Shown here: in pieces, positions 16,854-25,710 of the stretch
How the letters are laid out: each line of letters opens with the position of its first letter
How positions within the stretch are numbered: position 1 is the first letter of the stretch
Source of the DNA: Mesorhizobium mediterraneum
GTDB taxonomy: Bacteria; Pseudomonadota; Alphaproteobacteria; Rhizobiales; Rhizobiaceae
Direction of reading: 5' to 3'
Assembly: GCF_002284565.1 (NCBI RefSeq)
Contig: NZ_NPKI01000017.1
Location: 372,001-436,000, forward strand
Length of the DNA: 64,000 bases
Made by a program: the position numbers and the translations under genes
The notes under the pieces: model-generated
The model's input: only the letters and a program-made list of their open reading frames with translations
The model's database searches: none
Told to the model about the DNA's origin: nothing

Positions 16854-17681
16854 ATGGTCACCTATCTCGACGCCGCCACGGCACCGCTCAGAAACACCGG
16901 CCAGATCCGCCTCTATGGCGAAGAAGGCTTTGCCGGCATGCGCAAGGCCTGCGACCTCACCGCGCGCTGCCTCGACGAGCTGGTGTCGATCGTCGCGCCG
17001 GGCGTCACCACCGAAACCATCGACCGCTTCGTCTTCGAGTTCGGCATGGATCACGGCGCATTGCCGGCAACGCTCAACTATCGCGGCTACACGAAGTCGT
17101 CCTGCACCTCGATCAACCACGTCGTCTGCCACGGCATTCCCGACAACAAGCCGTTGAAGGACGGCGACATCGTCAACATCGATGTCACCTACATCCTCGA
17201 CGGCTGGCATGGCGATTCCTCGCGCATGTATCCGGTGGGCACGATCAAGCGCGCCGCCGAGCGCCTGCTCGAGGTCACGCATGAATGCCTGATGCGCGGC
17301 ATCACCGCGATCAAGCCCGGCGCCCGCACCGGCGCCATCGGCGCCGCCATCCAAACCTATGCCGAAGGCGAGCGCTGCTCGGTGGTGCGCGATTTCTGCG
17401 GCCACGGCGTCGGCCAGCTCTTTCACGATGCCCCGAACATCCTGCACTATGGCAACGCCAGCGAGGGCGTCGAGATGCGGCCGGGCATGATCTTCACCGT
17501 CGAACCAATGATCAATCTCGGCCGGCCGCACGTAAAAGTGCTGTCGGACGGCTGGACGGCGGTGACGCGCGACCGCTCGCTGTCGGCGCAGTACGAGCAC
17601 ACGATCGGCGTCACCGAGACCGGATGCGAGATCTTCACGCTGTCGCCAAAAAACCTCGACCGCCCGGGCCTGCCAGCATAG
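16854..17681 (+). CDS. map: Type I methionine aminopeptidase
   Basis: 275 residues from ATG 16854 (MVTYLDAATAPLRN); a longer start at GTG 16800 cannot be excluded. Metal ligands are readable: NIDVT (Asp), GWHGDSSRMY (Asp), FCGHGVGQLFHD (His), FTVEPMI (Glu) and QYEHT (Glu). The substrate His is in NHVVCHGIP. It removes initiator Met from nascent proteins. There is no N-terminal zinc finger, as normal for bacteria. radC follows 51 bases downstream on the same strand. Confidence 0.95.
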   Translation: MVTYLDAATAPLRNTGQIRLYGEEGFAGMRKACDLTARCLDELVSIVAPGVTTETIDRFVFEFGMDHGALPATLNYRGYTKSSCTSINHVVCHGIPDNKPLKDGDIVNIDVTYILDGWHGDSSRMYPVGTIKRAAERLLEVTHECLMRGITAIKPGARTGAIGAAIQTYAEGERCSVVRDFCGHGVGQLFHDAPNILHYGNASEGVEMRPGMIFTVEPMINLGRPHVKVLSDGWTAVTRDRSLSAQYEHTIGVTETGCEIFTLSPKNLDRPGLPA

Positions 17682-17732
17682 TGTCAAGTCGGGCGGGCAT
17701 CTGCCCGGCAAAAATGCTGGATACGGGCGGCT

Positions 17733-18488
17733 ATGGGGAAAACCAGCGACGACGACGAGCGGGGTTTCTTTCCCGAGAGACCGACAAAGTCGCTCGCGAA
17801 AGCCAAGTCGGTCGAAAAGCCGCATTATCTCGGGCATCGCGACCGCTTGCGCCAACGGTTCGCGGCCGCGGGTTCCGACGCCCTCCCCGACTACGAATTG
17901 CTGGAGCTCCTGCTCTTTCGCCTGATCCCCCGCGCCGATACCAAGCCCGTCGCCAAGGCGCTGCTGGCGCGCTTCGGCACGCTGGCCGAGGTGCTTGGCG
18001 CGCCTGTCGCGCGGCTTGAGGAGGTCGGGGGTATCGGTCCGGCGGTGGCGCTCGATCTGAAGGTCGTTGCCGCGACCGCCCAACGCGCGGCACGTAGCGA
18101 GATCAAAGGCCGCGAGGTCTTGTCGTCCTGGACGCAGGTTCTCGGATACTGCCGGTCAGTCATGGCCTTCGAGGAGCGCGAGCAATTCCGAATCCTGTTT
18201 CTCGACAAGAAGAACGCGCTGATCGCCGACGAGGTGCAGCAGGTCGGCACCGTCGACCACACGCCGGTCTATCCGCGTGAAGTGGTCAAACGCGCGCTCG
18301 AACTCTCCGCCACGGCAATCATTCTGGCGCATAATCATCCGTCAGGCGACCCGACGCCGTCGCGCGCCGACATCGAGATGACCAAGCTGGTCATCGAGAC
18401 GGCCAAACCGCTCGGCATCGCCGTTCATGATCACATCATCATCGGCAAGAAGGGTCATGCCAGCATGAAGGGCCTGCTGCTGATCTGA
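17733..18488 (+). CDS. radC: RadC/JAB-domain DNA repair-associated protein
   Basis: 251 residues. An N-terminal helix-hairpin-helix region ([18 protein letters not shown], about 90-110) is followed by the JAMM metalloprotease-like domain with [14 protein letters not shown] (H-x-H-x10-D) near residue 205. Family role is uncertain despite the name. The last bases of the gene (from 18471) and the following 45 bases recur at 25629-25690, the other side of an accessory block (see findings). Confidence 0.95.
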   Translation: MGKTSDDDERGFFPERPTKSLAKAKSVEKPHYLGHRDRLRQRFAAAGSDALPDYELLELLLFRLIPRADTKPVAKALLARFGTLAEVLGAPVARLEEVGGIGPAVALDLKVVAATAQRAARSEIKGREVLSSWTQVLGYCRSVMAFEEREQFRILFLDKKNALIADEVQQVGTVDHTPVYPREVVKRALELSATAIILAHNHPSGDPTPSRADIEMTKLVIETAKPLGIAVHDHIIIGKKGHASMKGLLLI

Positions 18489-18533
18489 CACCCGATTTGA
18501 AATATGCATCGGCTTCTCGTCGGAAGCGTCCGG
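18471..18533 (+). repeat. Direct repeat, left copy (radC 3' end)
   Basis: Starts GGCCTGCTGCTGATCTGAC, identical to 25629-25647, and continues to GTCCGG with about 85-90 percent identity and one single-base gap. It covers the final codons of radC plus 45 bases. Confidence 0.8.
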
Positions 18534-18733
18534 CGCTGGCTTCACCATGTTCGCGCCTGCCATGATGGCGAACCAGCGGAAGAGCTCGCCAGCCCGCGAC
18601 TCGACAGCTCGACAGCTCGACCTAGGCGGCGCTCGATAACCTCGGCAATCCGCTTGAAGAGAACGCTTCCATCAGAAACCGACCGCCGACGCGCCATAGC
18701 TGCACGCTTCCCGCCAGCCATCTTGAATTTCGA

Positions 18734-19213
18734 TCAATCGGCCCTGCCGATTTCGGTCGCTTGATGCGCCACATTCCTCCATTGCCCATTTTCATGAACG
18801 TATACGCGAAGGTGCCGGGCTCTCTTCACTACGGAAGATCCCCCGCTTGTTCTGTACGCATTGTGATAACGTCCAACGACAACGGCGACATTGCAGTAGA
18901 TCATCGCTTTGTTTTCGTCGATGACGAAGGTGGAAAACAGCGCGCGTTCACCCCTACGGCCTGCGATGAATTGCGATTTGTTGCGAGCGCCACCAGAGCT
19001 TTCGACATGAGAATAGTCGTCGGCAGTGATCTCTTCCAGAAACCCCACGTCGTTGCGAAGCAATGCGTCGATGCGCATGGAATCTAGCTCGAGGACTTCC
19101 TTCTTGGCTACCTCGCTGTTCACGCATTGCTGACTCACTGGCTGGGCGACCGCGAGCGATATTGGCAGGCAGAGCGAAGCGATGGCCGCTAAGGCACGAA
19201 GGTTCCGGGCCAA
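18734..19213 (-). CDS. Exported NTF2/SnoaL-like (DUF4440-type) protein
   Basis: 159 residues from TTG 19213 (GGGAG seven bases upstream). Signal peptide MARNLRALAAIASLCLPISL ends near AVAQ. The mature protein reads like an NTF2-fold domain: LDSMRIDALLRNDVGFLEEI, ADDYSHVESSGG, RHLRVYVHENGQWRNVAHQ. Ligand or activity is unknown. It is the distal gene of the minus-strand accessory block. Confidence 0.75.
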   Translation of the reverse strand: MARNLRALAAIASLCLPISLAVAQPVSQQCVNSEVAKKEVLELDSMRIDALLRNDVGFLEEITADDYSHVESSGGARNKSQFIAGRRGERALFSTFVIDENKAMIYCNVAVVVGRYHNAYRTSGGSSVVKRARHLRVYVHENGQWRNVAHQATEIGRAD

Positions 19214-19243
19214 TTGACATCTCCCTCTTGTGCTTGGCGAGGT

Positions 19244-20473
19244 TCATGGGACTGTTGCGGGAACTCCACCCCGGCCACCGGCAGCCGATGCGCGTGAGCA
19301 TTCGGGCGCGGCCAGGCTCCCGAGCGGGACCGAAAGAACCTGCCCACCGGGGTCGCCACGTCGCCCGTTCGTCAGGAACCACAGGTTGCCGTCGCTTCCC
19401 TCGAATACATGACGAACACGCCCAAACTCGCCGGCGTAGTGTGCCGTTGCTTCGGGATTGCCCGCGGCGTCAATTGTCACCGACCACAGCCGCTGCCCTG
19501 TCAGACCTGCAACGAAGAAGGTGCCGTCAACGTAGGCAAGCCCGCTTGGACCCATTTCCTGCGTATGCCACTGCATGACAGGGTCTATGTAAGCGGGGTT
19601 GCCTCCCCTGCCTTCGATGACCGGCCACCCGTAATTTCCCCCCGGCTCAACGCGGTTGAGTTCGTCCCATCCATCATCCCCAAAATCGGTCGCCCACAGC
19701 TGTCCCCTGTCATCCCACGCCAGTCCTTGAGAATTGCGGTGTCCAAGGGAGTAGACGAGAGAGCCTCTCACAGGGTTATCCGTTGGGACGCCGCCGGTAG
19801 GCGTCATGCGGAGGATCTTGCCAGCAAGTGAGTTTGGATCCTGCGAGAGGTTGGGATTTCTCGTCTCGCCCACCGTTGCATAGAGCATCCCGTCAGGACC
19901 AAACTCGATGCGCCCGCCGTTGTGACCGCGCCCTCCTGGCAATCCGTCAAGGACGGGTTGCACTTCACCGAGCGCGCCTTCGCTGTACGCCATCCGCACG
20001 ATGCGATTGCCCGAAATCGTGCTGTGGTAAGCGTAGAGCCAGACGTTCGTGCCCTCTGTGAGCACCGCAAGTCCAAGCATCCCGCCATCGCCTCGGGCTA
20101 CGACGTCAGGCACGGTGCCGACCGACCGTAGCGTTTCGCCAAGCCGAAACGCCACGATCTCCCCAGTACCACGCTGACTGACGAGTACCTCGCTGCCGAC
20201 GCGCACGGCGGACCAGGGTATGTTGAGCCCCGAAGCAATCTCGATGGGGGTGGCCGCGGGCATTACGCACGATGTCGGGGAGCCCACTGAGCGAGACGAC
20301 TGGGCGTGAACGCCGGAGGAGATCAGCAGCGATATGGAGCCGAGCATGGTGAATGCGAGAGCGATCATCGAGGCCCGAACCACTGCGATTGCTACACCGC
20401 GCCCGTCCGTTCCCAGCACCTCATCCCGCATGTGGCCAGCACTGGCTCTTCGATCGAAATCTCGACTCTCCAT
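19244..20473 (-). CDS. PQQ-dependent sugar dehydrogenase (glucose/sorbosone type)
   Basis: 409 residues from ATG 20473 (GGAGAGCGTCT upstream). A membrane or signal segment sits at about residues 37-58 (MIALAFTMLGSISLLISSGV, ending HAQ). The six-bladed propeller is recognisable from IPWSAVRVGSEVLVSQR, GHNGGRIEFGPDGMLYATVG, SLGHRNSQGLAWD and VEPGGNYGWPVIEG. It oxidises aldose-type sugars or related alcohols in the periplasm using PQQ and calcium; the true substrate is unknown. Lies in the same strand and block as DoxX and the aldehyde oxidoreductase. Confidence 0.85.
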   Translation of the reverse strand: MESRDFDRRASAGHMRDEVLGTDGRGVAIAVVRASMIALAFTMLGSISLLISSGVHAQSSRSVGSPTSCVMPAATPIEIASGLNIPWSAVRVGSEVLVSQRGTGEIVAFRLGETLRSVGTVPDVVARGDGGMLGLAVLTEGTNVWLYAYHSTISGNRIVRMAYSEGALGEVQPVLDGLPGGRGHNGGRIEFGPDGMLYATVGETRNPNLSQDPNSLAGKILRMTPTGGVPTDNPVRGSLVYSLGHRNSQGLAWDDRGQLWATDFGDDGWDELNRVEPGGNYGWPVIEGRGGNPAYIDPVMQWHTQEMGPSGLAYVDGTFFVAGLTGQRLWSVTIDAAGNPEATAHYAGEFGRVRHVFEGSDGNLWFLTNGRRGDPGGQVLSVPLGSLAAPECSRASAAGGRGGVPATVP

Positions 20474-20520
20474 AGACGCTCTCCATTGAATGGCTGTAGG
20501 CCGACCACGCGCCAATCACA

Positions 20521-20955
20521 TCACGTCGCCGTCTCCAGGCGGGACGAAGTCGTTCCAGCCTTGCGCTCCCGGATCGCATCCAAGCTCCAGACACCCGGCC
20601 CGGCGGCGGAAATGTAGAGAAACAGGAAGCAATACAGCATCGCTGCTTCGCCGTGATTGAGTACCGGGAAGAAACCATTCGAGCTGTGCGCGATGAAGTA
20701 TGCGAAGGCCATGGATCCCGAAAGCAGGAAGGCAACCGGGCGGGCGAAGAGGCCAAATACTAATAGAAGGCCGCCAACCACTTCGAGAACTCCGGCCGCG
20801 GACAGCAACGGGTTGAGAGGATATTCAAAGGGTGCAGGCCAGCTGAAAAGCTTCATGGTGCCATGGGTGAAGAATGATCCTGCTGCAAAAATGCGCAAGA
20901 CACTCAGAATATGAGGTGCAAAGTTTCGGATGTAGGGTATCTGCAAAGCGGGCAT
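20521..20955 (-). CDS. DoxX-family membrane protein
   Basis: 144 residues from ATG 20955 (GGAGG seven bases upstream). Four hydrophobic helices; DoxX-type signature FFTHGTMKLF near residue 33, then AAGVLEVVGGLLLVFGLFAR and GSMAFAYFIAHS. Members are membrane proteins linked to thiosulfate:quinone or other redox systems, often of unknown role. Here it lies between the PaoABC-like enzyme and a PQQ dehydrogenase, so an electron-transfer role is plausible but inferred. Confidence 0.85.
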   Translation of the reverse strand: MPALQIPYIRNFAPHILSVLRIFAAGSFFTHGTMKLFSWPAPFEYPLNPLLSAAGVLEVVGGLLLVFGLFARPVAFLLSGSMAFAYFIAHSSNGFFPVLNHGEAAMLYCFLFLYISAAGPGVWSLDAIRERKAGTTSSRLETAT

Positions 20956-21023
20956 ATTTGCCTCCAAGGTAACTAGACGGATTGCAAGTTGGGTTAAAAC
21001 AAGTGCTCGACGGCTCTCCTTCG

Positions 21024-23138
21024 TCAGAGCACGTCGTTTATGCGTATCGGCAGTTTTCGTAAGCGTTTGCCTGTTGCGTGATAGATGGCATTAGCGATCG
21101 CAGGCGCTGTTCCGAGCATCACCAACTCGCCCATTCCTTTCACACCGACCGAGTTGATCCTGGGATCAGGCTTATCTATCAGCCCGACATCCACCTCACC
21201 GATATCGGCGTTCACCGCCATCACGTAGTCGGCGAGATCGTCATTGAGGTAACCGGCAAAGCGCGGATCGACCTCCGACTCTTCCCGAAGCGCTGTGCTG
21301 AACCCCCAGACGACACCGCCGTACATCTGGCTCTTCGCGGTCCTTGGGCTAACGACCCGCCCTACGTCCGCGATGCTGACCGCGCGCGGCATACGGATCC
21401 GCCGGGTCGTCGCATCGATGTGAATCTCCACGAACTGCGCGATATAGCTCATGGACGTGAAGCCGGGGTAATCGGGCCCTGTGCCTGCACGGCCGCCGGT
21501 GCGGTAGGCCTCGATGGCCGACGCGTCTTGACCTGGCGCCAGCTCTGAAACCTTGACCTCGATATAGGGGCGCTTCAGGCGCGCGAGCTGTTGGTGCAAA
21601 TTGCCGGCTGGCGGATTGGCCCCGGCGAGTTCGGCAAACCTGGCGCGTAGAGCCTCCACCGCCTTTGCGGCCGTTGGGACACAGCTGGCCGTCCCGCGCT
21701 CGCCGACCGTGGCGAGCTGTGGGCCCAACGTAGTGTCGCCGAGCAGGACTTCCAGACGATCGGGGTTGATGTCGAGACCCTGGATGATGACATTAGCAAT
21801 CGCAGTCAGTATTCCTTGGCCCATCTCATGTCCGGAGCTGATCATGCGTGTTGTGCCATCGGCCCTGACCCTGAGGGTTGCCTCGCTCGCAGACATCGAC
21901 GCACCGAAGATGCCGCACGCCACTCCAAGGCCGACCAACGTCCCGTCGGCCAATCGCATAGATCCCGGTTCAGGAAGACGCCTGCTCCAGCCGAAGCGGC
22001 TGGCCCCCTCTCTCAGGCAGTCGTTCAGAAAGTGCGGCGATAGAGGTTGGCCAGCGATGATGTCGTTCTTAGCCTCGTGTTCAAGACGAAGCTCAACGGG
22101 GTCCTTGCCAAGCTTGTAGGCCATCTCATCGATCACGCTTTCCAATGCAAAGCCGGCAGGAAAGGGATGCGTGCCCCTTGTGTGGCGCGGCATCTGACGG
22201 TCGATGTGGATGTCACCTGCAGTCGCCCGAAAGTTCTCGATCGCATACAAGCGGGCGATATCTTCATGGTAGCCGGTCGAGCGAAAGCCGCCGTCCGGAA
22301 TGTTTTCTTGCACCACGTCGTAAATGATGGCCTGCAGACGCCCTTCCGCGCTGGCAGCAAGACGGATGGTGTGGACACTGCGCGGCCGATAGTTGGCTAT
22401 ATGGAAGAGTTGCCCGCGAGGCGTCACCAGCTTTACCGGGCGCCGTATCAACCGTGCCGCGTGTGCGACCAGGAACGTCTGCATTTTTGGAGGAGATTTT
22501 TGCCCGAACCCACCGCCGACTTGTTCTGATTTCACGGCGATCTGATCGAGTGAAAGCTCGAATGCTTTCATTAGCGCCGCCTTGACGGCGTCAAGATTTT
22601 GACATCCCTCGTATACCGTCAGTCGTCCATCAGTCCATTCCGCAACGGTGCCAAACAACTCCATGGCATTGTGATGCTGGGTTGGCGTCTCGAAGATGCC
22701 CTCGACGATTGTCGCTGCGTTTTGGAATGCCCGATCGACGTCGCCTGCGTTGAATCCCTCGGCATCTACGCGTTGCGCACCAGGGCTTGTCATCAACGGA
22801 ATATAGGGCGCCGTCTCGTAAACCGCCGTCACCGCTTCGGCGCCTTCGATCGCCGCTTCGACGGTCTCGGCAACTACCAGCGCAGTGGGCTGGCCCCGAT
22901 ACGATATCTCTGCACGAAGTGCCGGGAAATCTCCTATGCCCAGCACTTGGACAACACCGGGCGTTTCCATGGCAGGCGCTACATCGAGGGCACTTACCTT
23001 GCCTTTCGCAATAGTCGCAGGCACCAGCATGGCATATAGCATTCCGGGCTTCTTAACGTCGGCACCGTACTGCGCCCGGCCGAGAACTTTGTCTCTGGCA
23101 TCGACACGTGCAATTTCCGAGAAGGCTTGCGTAGGCAT
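21024..23138 (-). CDS. Aldehyde oxidoreductase, molybdopterin-binding subunit (PaoC-like)
   Basis: 704 residues. Xanthine-oxidase-family features: ARDKVLGRAQYGADVKKPG at the start, QVGGGFGQK, GHEMGQGILTAIANVI, and KGMGELVMLGTAPAIANAI close to the C terminus with the catalytic Glu. It forms the molybdenum subunit of a three-part oxidase with the two genes upstream (TAATG overlap with the FAD subunit gene). PaoABC of Escherichia coli oxidises aromatic aldehydes in the periplasm; the substrate here is not known. Confidence 0.9.
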   Translation of the reverse strand: MPTQAFSEIARVDARDKVLGRAQYGADVKKPGMLYAMLVPATIAKGKVSALDVAPAMETPGVVQVLGIGDFPALRAEISYRGQPTALVVAETVEAAIEGAEAVTAVYETAPYIPLMTSPGAQRVDAEGFNAGDVDRAFQNAATIVEGIFETPTQHHNAMELFGTVAEWTDGRLTVYEGCQNLDAVKAALMKAFELSLDQIAVKSEQVGGGFGQKSPPKMQTFLVAHAARLIRRPVKLVTPRGQLFHIANYRPRSVHTIRLAASAEGRLQAIIYDVVQENIPDGGFRSTGYHEDIARLYAIENFRATAGDIHIDRQMPRHTRGTHPFPAGFALESVIDEMAYKLGKDPVELRLEHEAKNDIIAGQPLSPHFLNDCLREGASRFGWSRRLPEPGSMRLADGTLVGLGVACGIFGASMSASEATLRVRADGTTRMISSGHEMGQGILTAIANVIIQGLDINPDRLEVLLGDTTLGPQLATVGERGTASCVPTAAKAVEALRARFAELAGANPPAGNLHQQLARLKRPYIEVKVSELAPGQDASAIEAYRTGGRAGTGPDYPGFTSMSYIAQFVEIHIDATTRRIRMPRAVSIADVGRVVSPRTAKSQMYGGVVWGFSTALREESEVDPRFAGYLNDDLADYVMAVNADIGEVDVGLIDKPDPRINSVGVKGMGELVMLGTAPAIANAIYHATGKRLRKLPIRINDVL

Positions 23139-24154
23139 TACGCCCTCCTTTCAGCGGCGATGATCAGCGCATCGGCGATAACCCTCGCGCCGAGTTCGAT
23201 CTTGAATGCATTGTGCTGACCGCCGCGGGCGTCGGCGAAAGCCGCCCTTCCGGCCCGAAGGGCAAGTTCCGGTGTGAGTGGTGAACCAGTAACAATTGCT
23301 TCGGCGGCGCGGGATCGCCAAGGTGTGGTCGCGACACCGCCGAGCGCAATGCGGGCGGTGCGGACGGTGGCGCCATCCATCTCGAGTGCCACCGCAGCGG
23401 AGGCCAATGCGAAGGCATAACTCTCGCGGTCGCGGATTTTATGATAGGTCGATGCACGGCCGGCAGGCGTTTTCCGGACGGTGATCGCCGTCACCAGTTC
23501 GCCCGGATGAAGATTGAACTCGCGGTGGGGCGTATCGCCTGGGAGACGGTAGAATTCAGCAATCGGAAGGTTACGCGGACCCTCAGGCCCGAGCATCTCG
23601 ATCGTCGCGTCCATCGCCATCAGCGCGACTGGCCAGTCGCCAGGCGCCACCGCGGTGCAAGCCTCACTTGTGCCAAGAACGGCATGAGTGCGATCGAGCC
23701 CGCCGATGGCCGAGCAACCGGAGCCAGGCTCGCGCTTGTTGCAAGGATAAACGCCAACCATCGAGGTCGATCCCGCACCGTTGCGAAAGTACATGCAGCG
23801 GGTGCGTTGCAGAAGGTTGCCGCCCACCGTGGCCATGTTCCGCAACTGCTGTGACGCAGCCTTGAGCAGACTTTCAGAAAGCACGGGATACTGGTCGCGC
23901 ACGACCGGCGTGTAGGCTACATCGGTCATCAGAGCGCGGCCACCGAAGCGCAGAATGTCGCCGTCTGTTTCGATCGCGTCCATGCCGTCGATTCGGCTGA
24001 CGTCGATCAGATGAGCCGGGTGCTCAATCCCGAGCTTCATCAGGTCGTACAGGTTGGTGCCACCGGCGATATATCGCGCCGATCCTTGGGCCGCCGCAAA
24101 ACGTGCCACGGCGGCTTCGGCAGAGGGGGCAACGGTGTAGCTCAACGCCCTCAT
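23138..24154 (-). CDS. Aldehyde oxidoreductase, FAD-binding subunit (PaoB-like)
   Basis: 338 residues. FAD-binding block ARYIAGGTNLYDLMKLGIEH, then ATVGGNLLQRTRCMYFRN with the cysteine stretch CNKREPGSGCSAIGG that in PaoB-type subunits holds an extra iron-sulfur cluster. The C-terminal CODH-type domain is complete. It begins 4 bases after the stop of the 2Fe-2S subunit gene and its stop overlaps the start of the molybdopterin subunit gene. Confidence 0.9.
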   Translation of the reverse strand: MRALSYTVAPSAEAAVARFAAAQGSARYIAGGTNLYDLMKLGIEHPAHLIDVSRIDGMDAIETDGDILRFGGRALMTDVAYTPVVRDQYPVLSESLLKAASQQLRNMATVGGNLLQRTRCMYFRNGAGSTSMVGVYPCNKREPGSGCSAIGGLDRTHAVLGTSEACTAVAPGDWPVALMAMDATIEMLGPEGPRNLPIAEFYRLPGDTPHREFNLHPGELVTAITVRKTPAGRASTYHKIRDRESYAFALASAAVALEMDGATVRTARIALGGVATTPWRSRAAEAIVTGSPLTPELALRAGRAAFADARGGQHNAFKIELGARVIADALIIAAERRA

Positions 24155-24157
24155 CCG

Positions 24158-24778
24158 TCAGCCCTCCATGACCTTGGCTGCTTGCTGGACGGCCGCGAGA
24201 ATCCCGACATAGGCGCCGCATCGACAGATGTTCCCACTCATGAACTCGCGGATTGCATCTGGACTGGTCGCATGCCCTCCAGTCACGCAGGCGACCGCGG
24301 ACATGATCTGTCCCGGCGTGCAATACCCACATTGAAGCGCATCATTGTCTATGAAGGCCTGCTGCATTGGGTGAAGGTCCGCGCCTTCAGCGAGGCCCTC
24401 GATCGTGGTGACCTGCCGTCCATCGATCTTGGCCGCCAGCGTGAGACAGGACGAGACAGGCCGGCCATCCAGATGAACCGTGCAAGCCCCACACTGTCCG
24501 TGATCGCAGCCCTTCTTGGTCCCGGTCAGCTCTCGCCGCTCACGCAGCAAATCGAGGAGAGAAGCGCGGGAATCGATCTCAAGAATCACCGGTCGGCCGT
24601 TCACGTTCGCCGAGACTTGAACCGTTTGGCCGGTTTCGGCACGCGCGAACTGCTGTTGTGCTTGGGCTCGTTGCTCGAGTGGCAAGATGCTCGCAGCGGC
24701 AGCCCCAGCTCCGCTAGCGAGCACAACGCGACGCGTGACGCCGCAGGTTTGTGTAGTCTCGGACCGTTCGTCTTCCAT
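24158..24778 (-). CDS. Aldehyde oxidoreductase, Tat-exported 2Fe-2S subunit (PaoA-like)
   Basis: 206 residues from ATG 24778; upstream in-frame codons to 24928 lack similarity. A twin-arginine signal (TRRVVLASGAGAAAASILPL) lies at about residues 15-34, so the assembled complex should be periplasmic. Plant-type cluster CDHGQCGAC...C and second cluster CGYCTPGQ...CRCGAY are intact. First gene of the operon; its upstream region carries the inverted repeat assigned to the divergent TetR regulator. Confidence 0.92.
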   Translation of the reverse strand: MEDERSETTQTCGVTRRVVLASGAGAAAASILPLEQRAQAQQQFARAETGQTVQVSANVNGRPVILEIDSRASLLDLLRERRELTGTKKGCDHGQCGACTVHLDGRPVSSCLTLAAKIDGRQVTTIEGLAEGADLHPMQQAFIDNDALQCGYCTPGQIMSAVACVTGGHATSPDAIREFMSGNICRCGAYVGILAAVQQAAKVMEG

Positions 24779-24916
24779 TATCGGGCATCCCTCTTCGCGC
24801 TTCCAAGTTGGAGCCGTGATTGTGCTTGCGAACTTTGCGCCGAAGGTCGGACCATTGTGCGTGTTCGCCGCCGCATTGACCAAGCGTACGAGCCCTAGCA
24901 CTCGTGCCACATTGGC

Positions 24917-24962
24917 AGGCTCTGACAATCTTTAGCATCATTGTCAGAGCCTGACAATTGTC
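24917..24962. promoter_or_regulatory. Probable TetR operator: 13-bp inverted repeat plus a palindrome
   Basis: AGGCTCTGACAAT (24917-24929) faces ATTGTCAGAGCCT (24940-24952) with no mismatch across 10 bases, and GACAATTGTC (24953-24962) is a further perfect palindrome. The repeated word is TGACAAT. It lies between the divergent paoA-like and tetR genes, 31 bases before the TetR start. Confidence 0.75.
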
Positions 24963-24992
24963 GTATGTTCACAAAACTGAGAAGGGTTTGGA

Positions 24993-25565
24993 ATGGTCAA
25001 GAGGGCAGAAAATGCGCGCGAGCGGTTCGAGGCCGCCGCATACAGTCTTTTCAGGCAGCAGGGCTACGCTGCAACGACTGTTCCAGAGATTGCTGCGGAA
25101 GCCGGGCTAACGGAGCGGACGTTCTACCGCTACTTCACCGACAAGCGAGAAGTCATGTTCTGGCGAGCCGGTGATCACCAGGTCACGATAGCAAACGAAA
25201 TAGCGAGAGCCCGCGCCGGCGTGCATCCACTGACAATGGTGGCTCGCGCCTTTGAATCGGTCGCTCCCTTCATCGACGGCCACCGCGCTATCGTAAAGCT
25301 GCGCCAGCGTCTGATATTCACGCATGGCGACCTGCAGGAGCGGGAACTGATGAAGCTGCATAAGCTCGCTTCCGCAATCGATCTGGCTCTACAGCAGCAG
25401 GGTATCCGGCCCTCGTTTTCGCGCGCCGTAGCAGAGATAGGCGCGGCCATCTGGAAAGTTGCGCTGGAGAACTGGCACGCCGACGAAACAGAGAAGCCCT
25501 TTTCAAGTCACGTGCAGGCGGCTCTAACCGAGTTTCAGGCAGGCCTGCACCAAGTCGCAGGCTAG
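24993..25565 (+). CDS. TetR/AcrR-family regulator
   Basis: 190 residues. N-terminal helix-turn-helix at about 14-58: AAAYSLFRQQGYAATTVPEI, then AAEAGLTERTFYRYFTDKRE. The ligand domain (60-190) is not specific. It is divergent from the PaoABC-like operon with an operator-like inverted repeat between them, so it most likely represses the operon and itself. Confidence 0.9.
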   Translation: MVKRAENARERFEAAAYSLFRQQGYAATTVPEIAAEAGLTERTFYRYFTDKREVMFWRAGDHQVTIANEIARARAGVHPLTMVARAFESVAPFIDGHRAIVKLRQRLIFTHGDLQERELMKLHKLASAIDLALQQQGIRPSFSRAVAEIGAAIWKVALENWHADETEKPFSSHVQAALTEFQAGLHQVAG

Positions 25566-25628
25566 GACGCAGATTTGCCGGACGATCCAAGCGGCTTTGA
25601 CGAGTGAGAACAATTGTAATGACGGGAA

Positions 25629-25690
25629 GGCCTGCTGCTGATCTGACGCCCGATCTGAACATGCACCGGCATCTCGTCGAAAGCATCCGG
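25629..25690 (+). repeat. Direct repeat, right copy (displaced radC 3' end)
   Basis: GGCCTGCTGCTGATCTGAC here is identical to the last bases of radC at 18471-18489, including its TGA; similarity continues to CATCCGG at 25690. No other part of radC is present. Confidence 0.8.
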
Positions 25691-25710
25691 GTTGCGTTCG
25701 GACTACGGTG

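Noticed and set aside
16821..18083. 420-codon minus-strand frame
   Set aside because: Antisense to map and radC, both of which have complete catalytic motifs.
18504..18764. 86-codon plus-strand frame after radC
   Set aside because: No ribosome site; covers the direct repeat and the end of the opposing gene; Arg/Ser-rich chance text.
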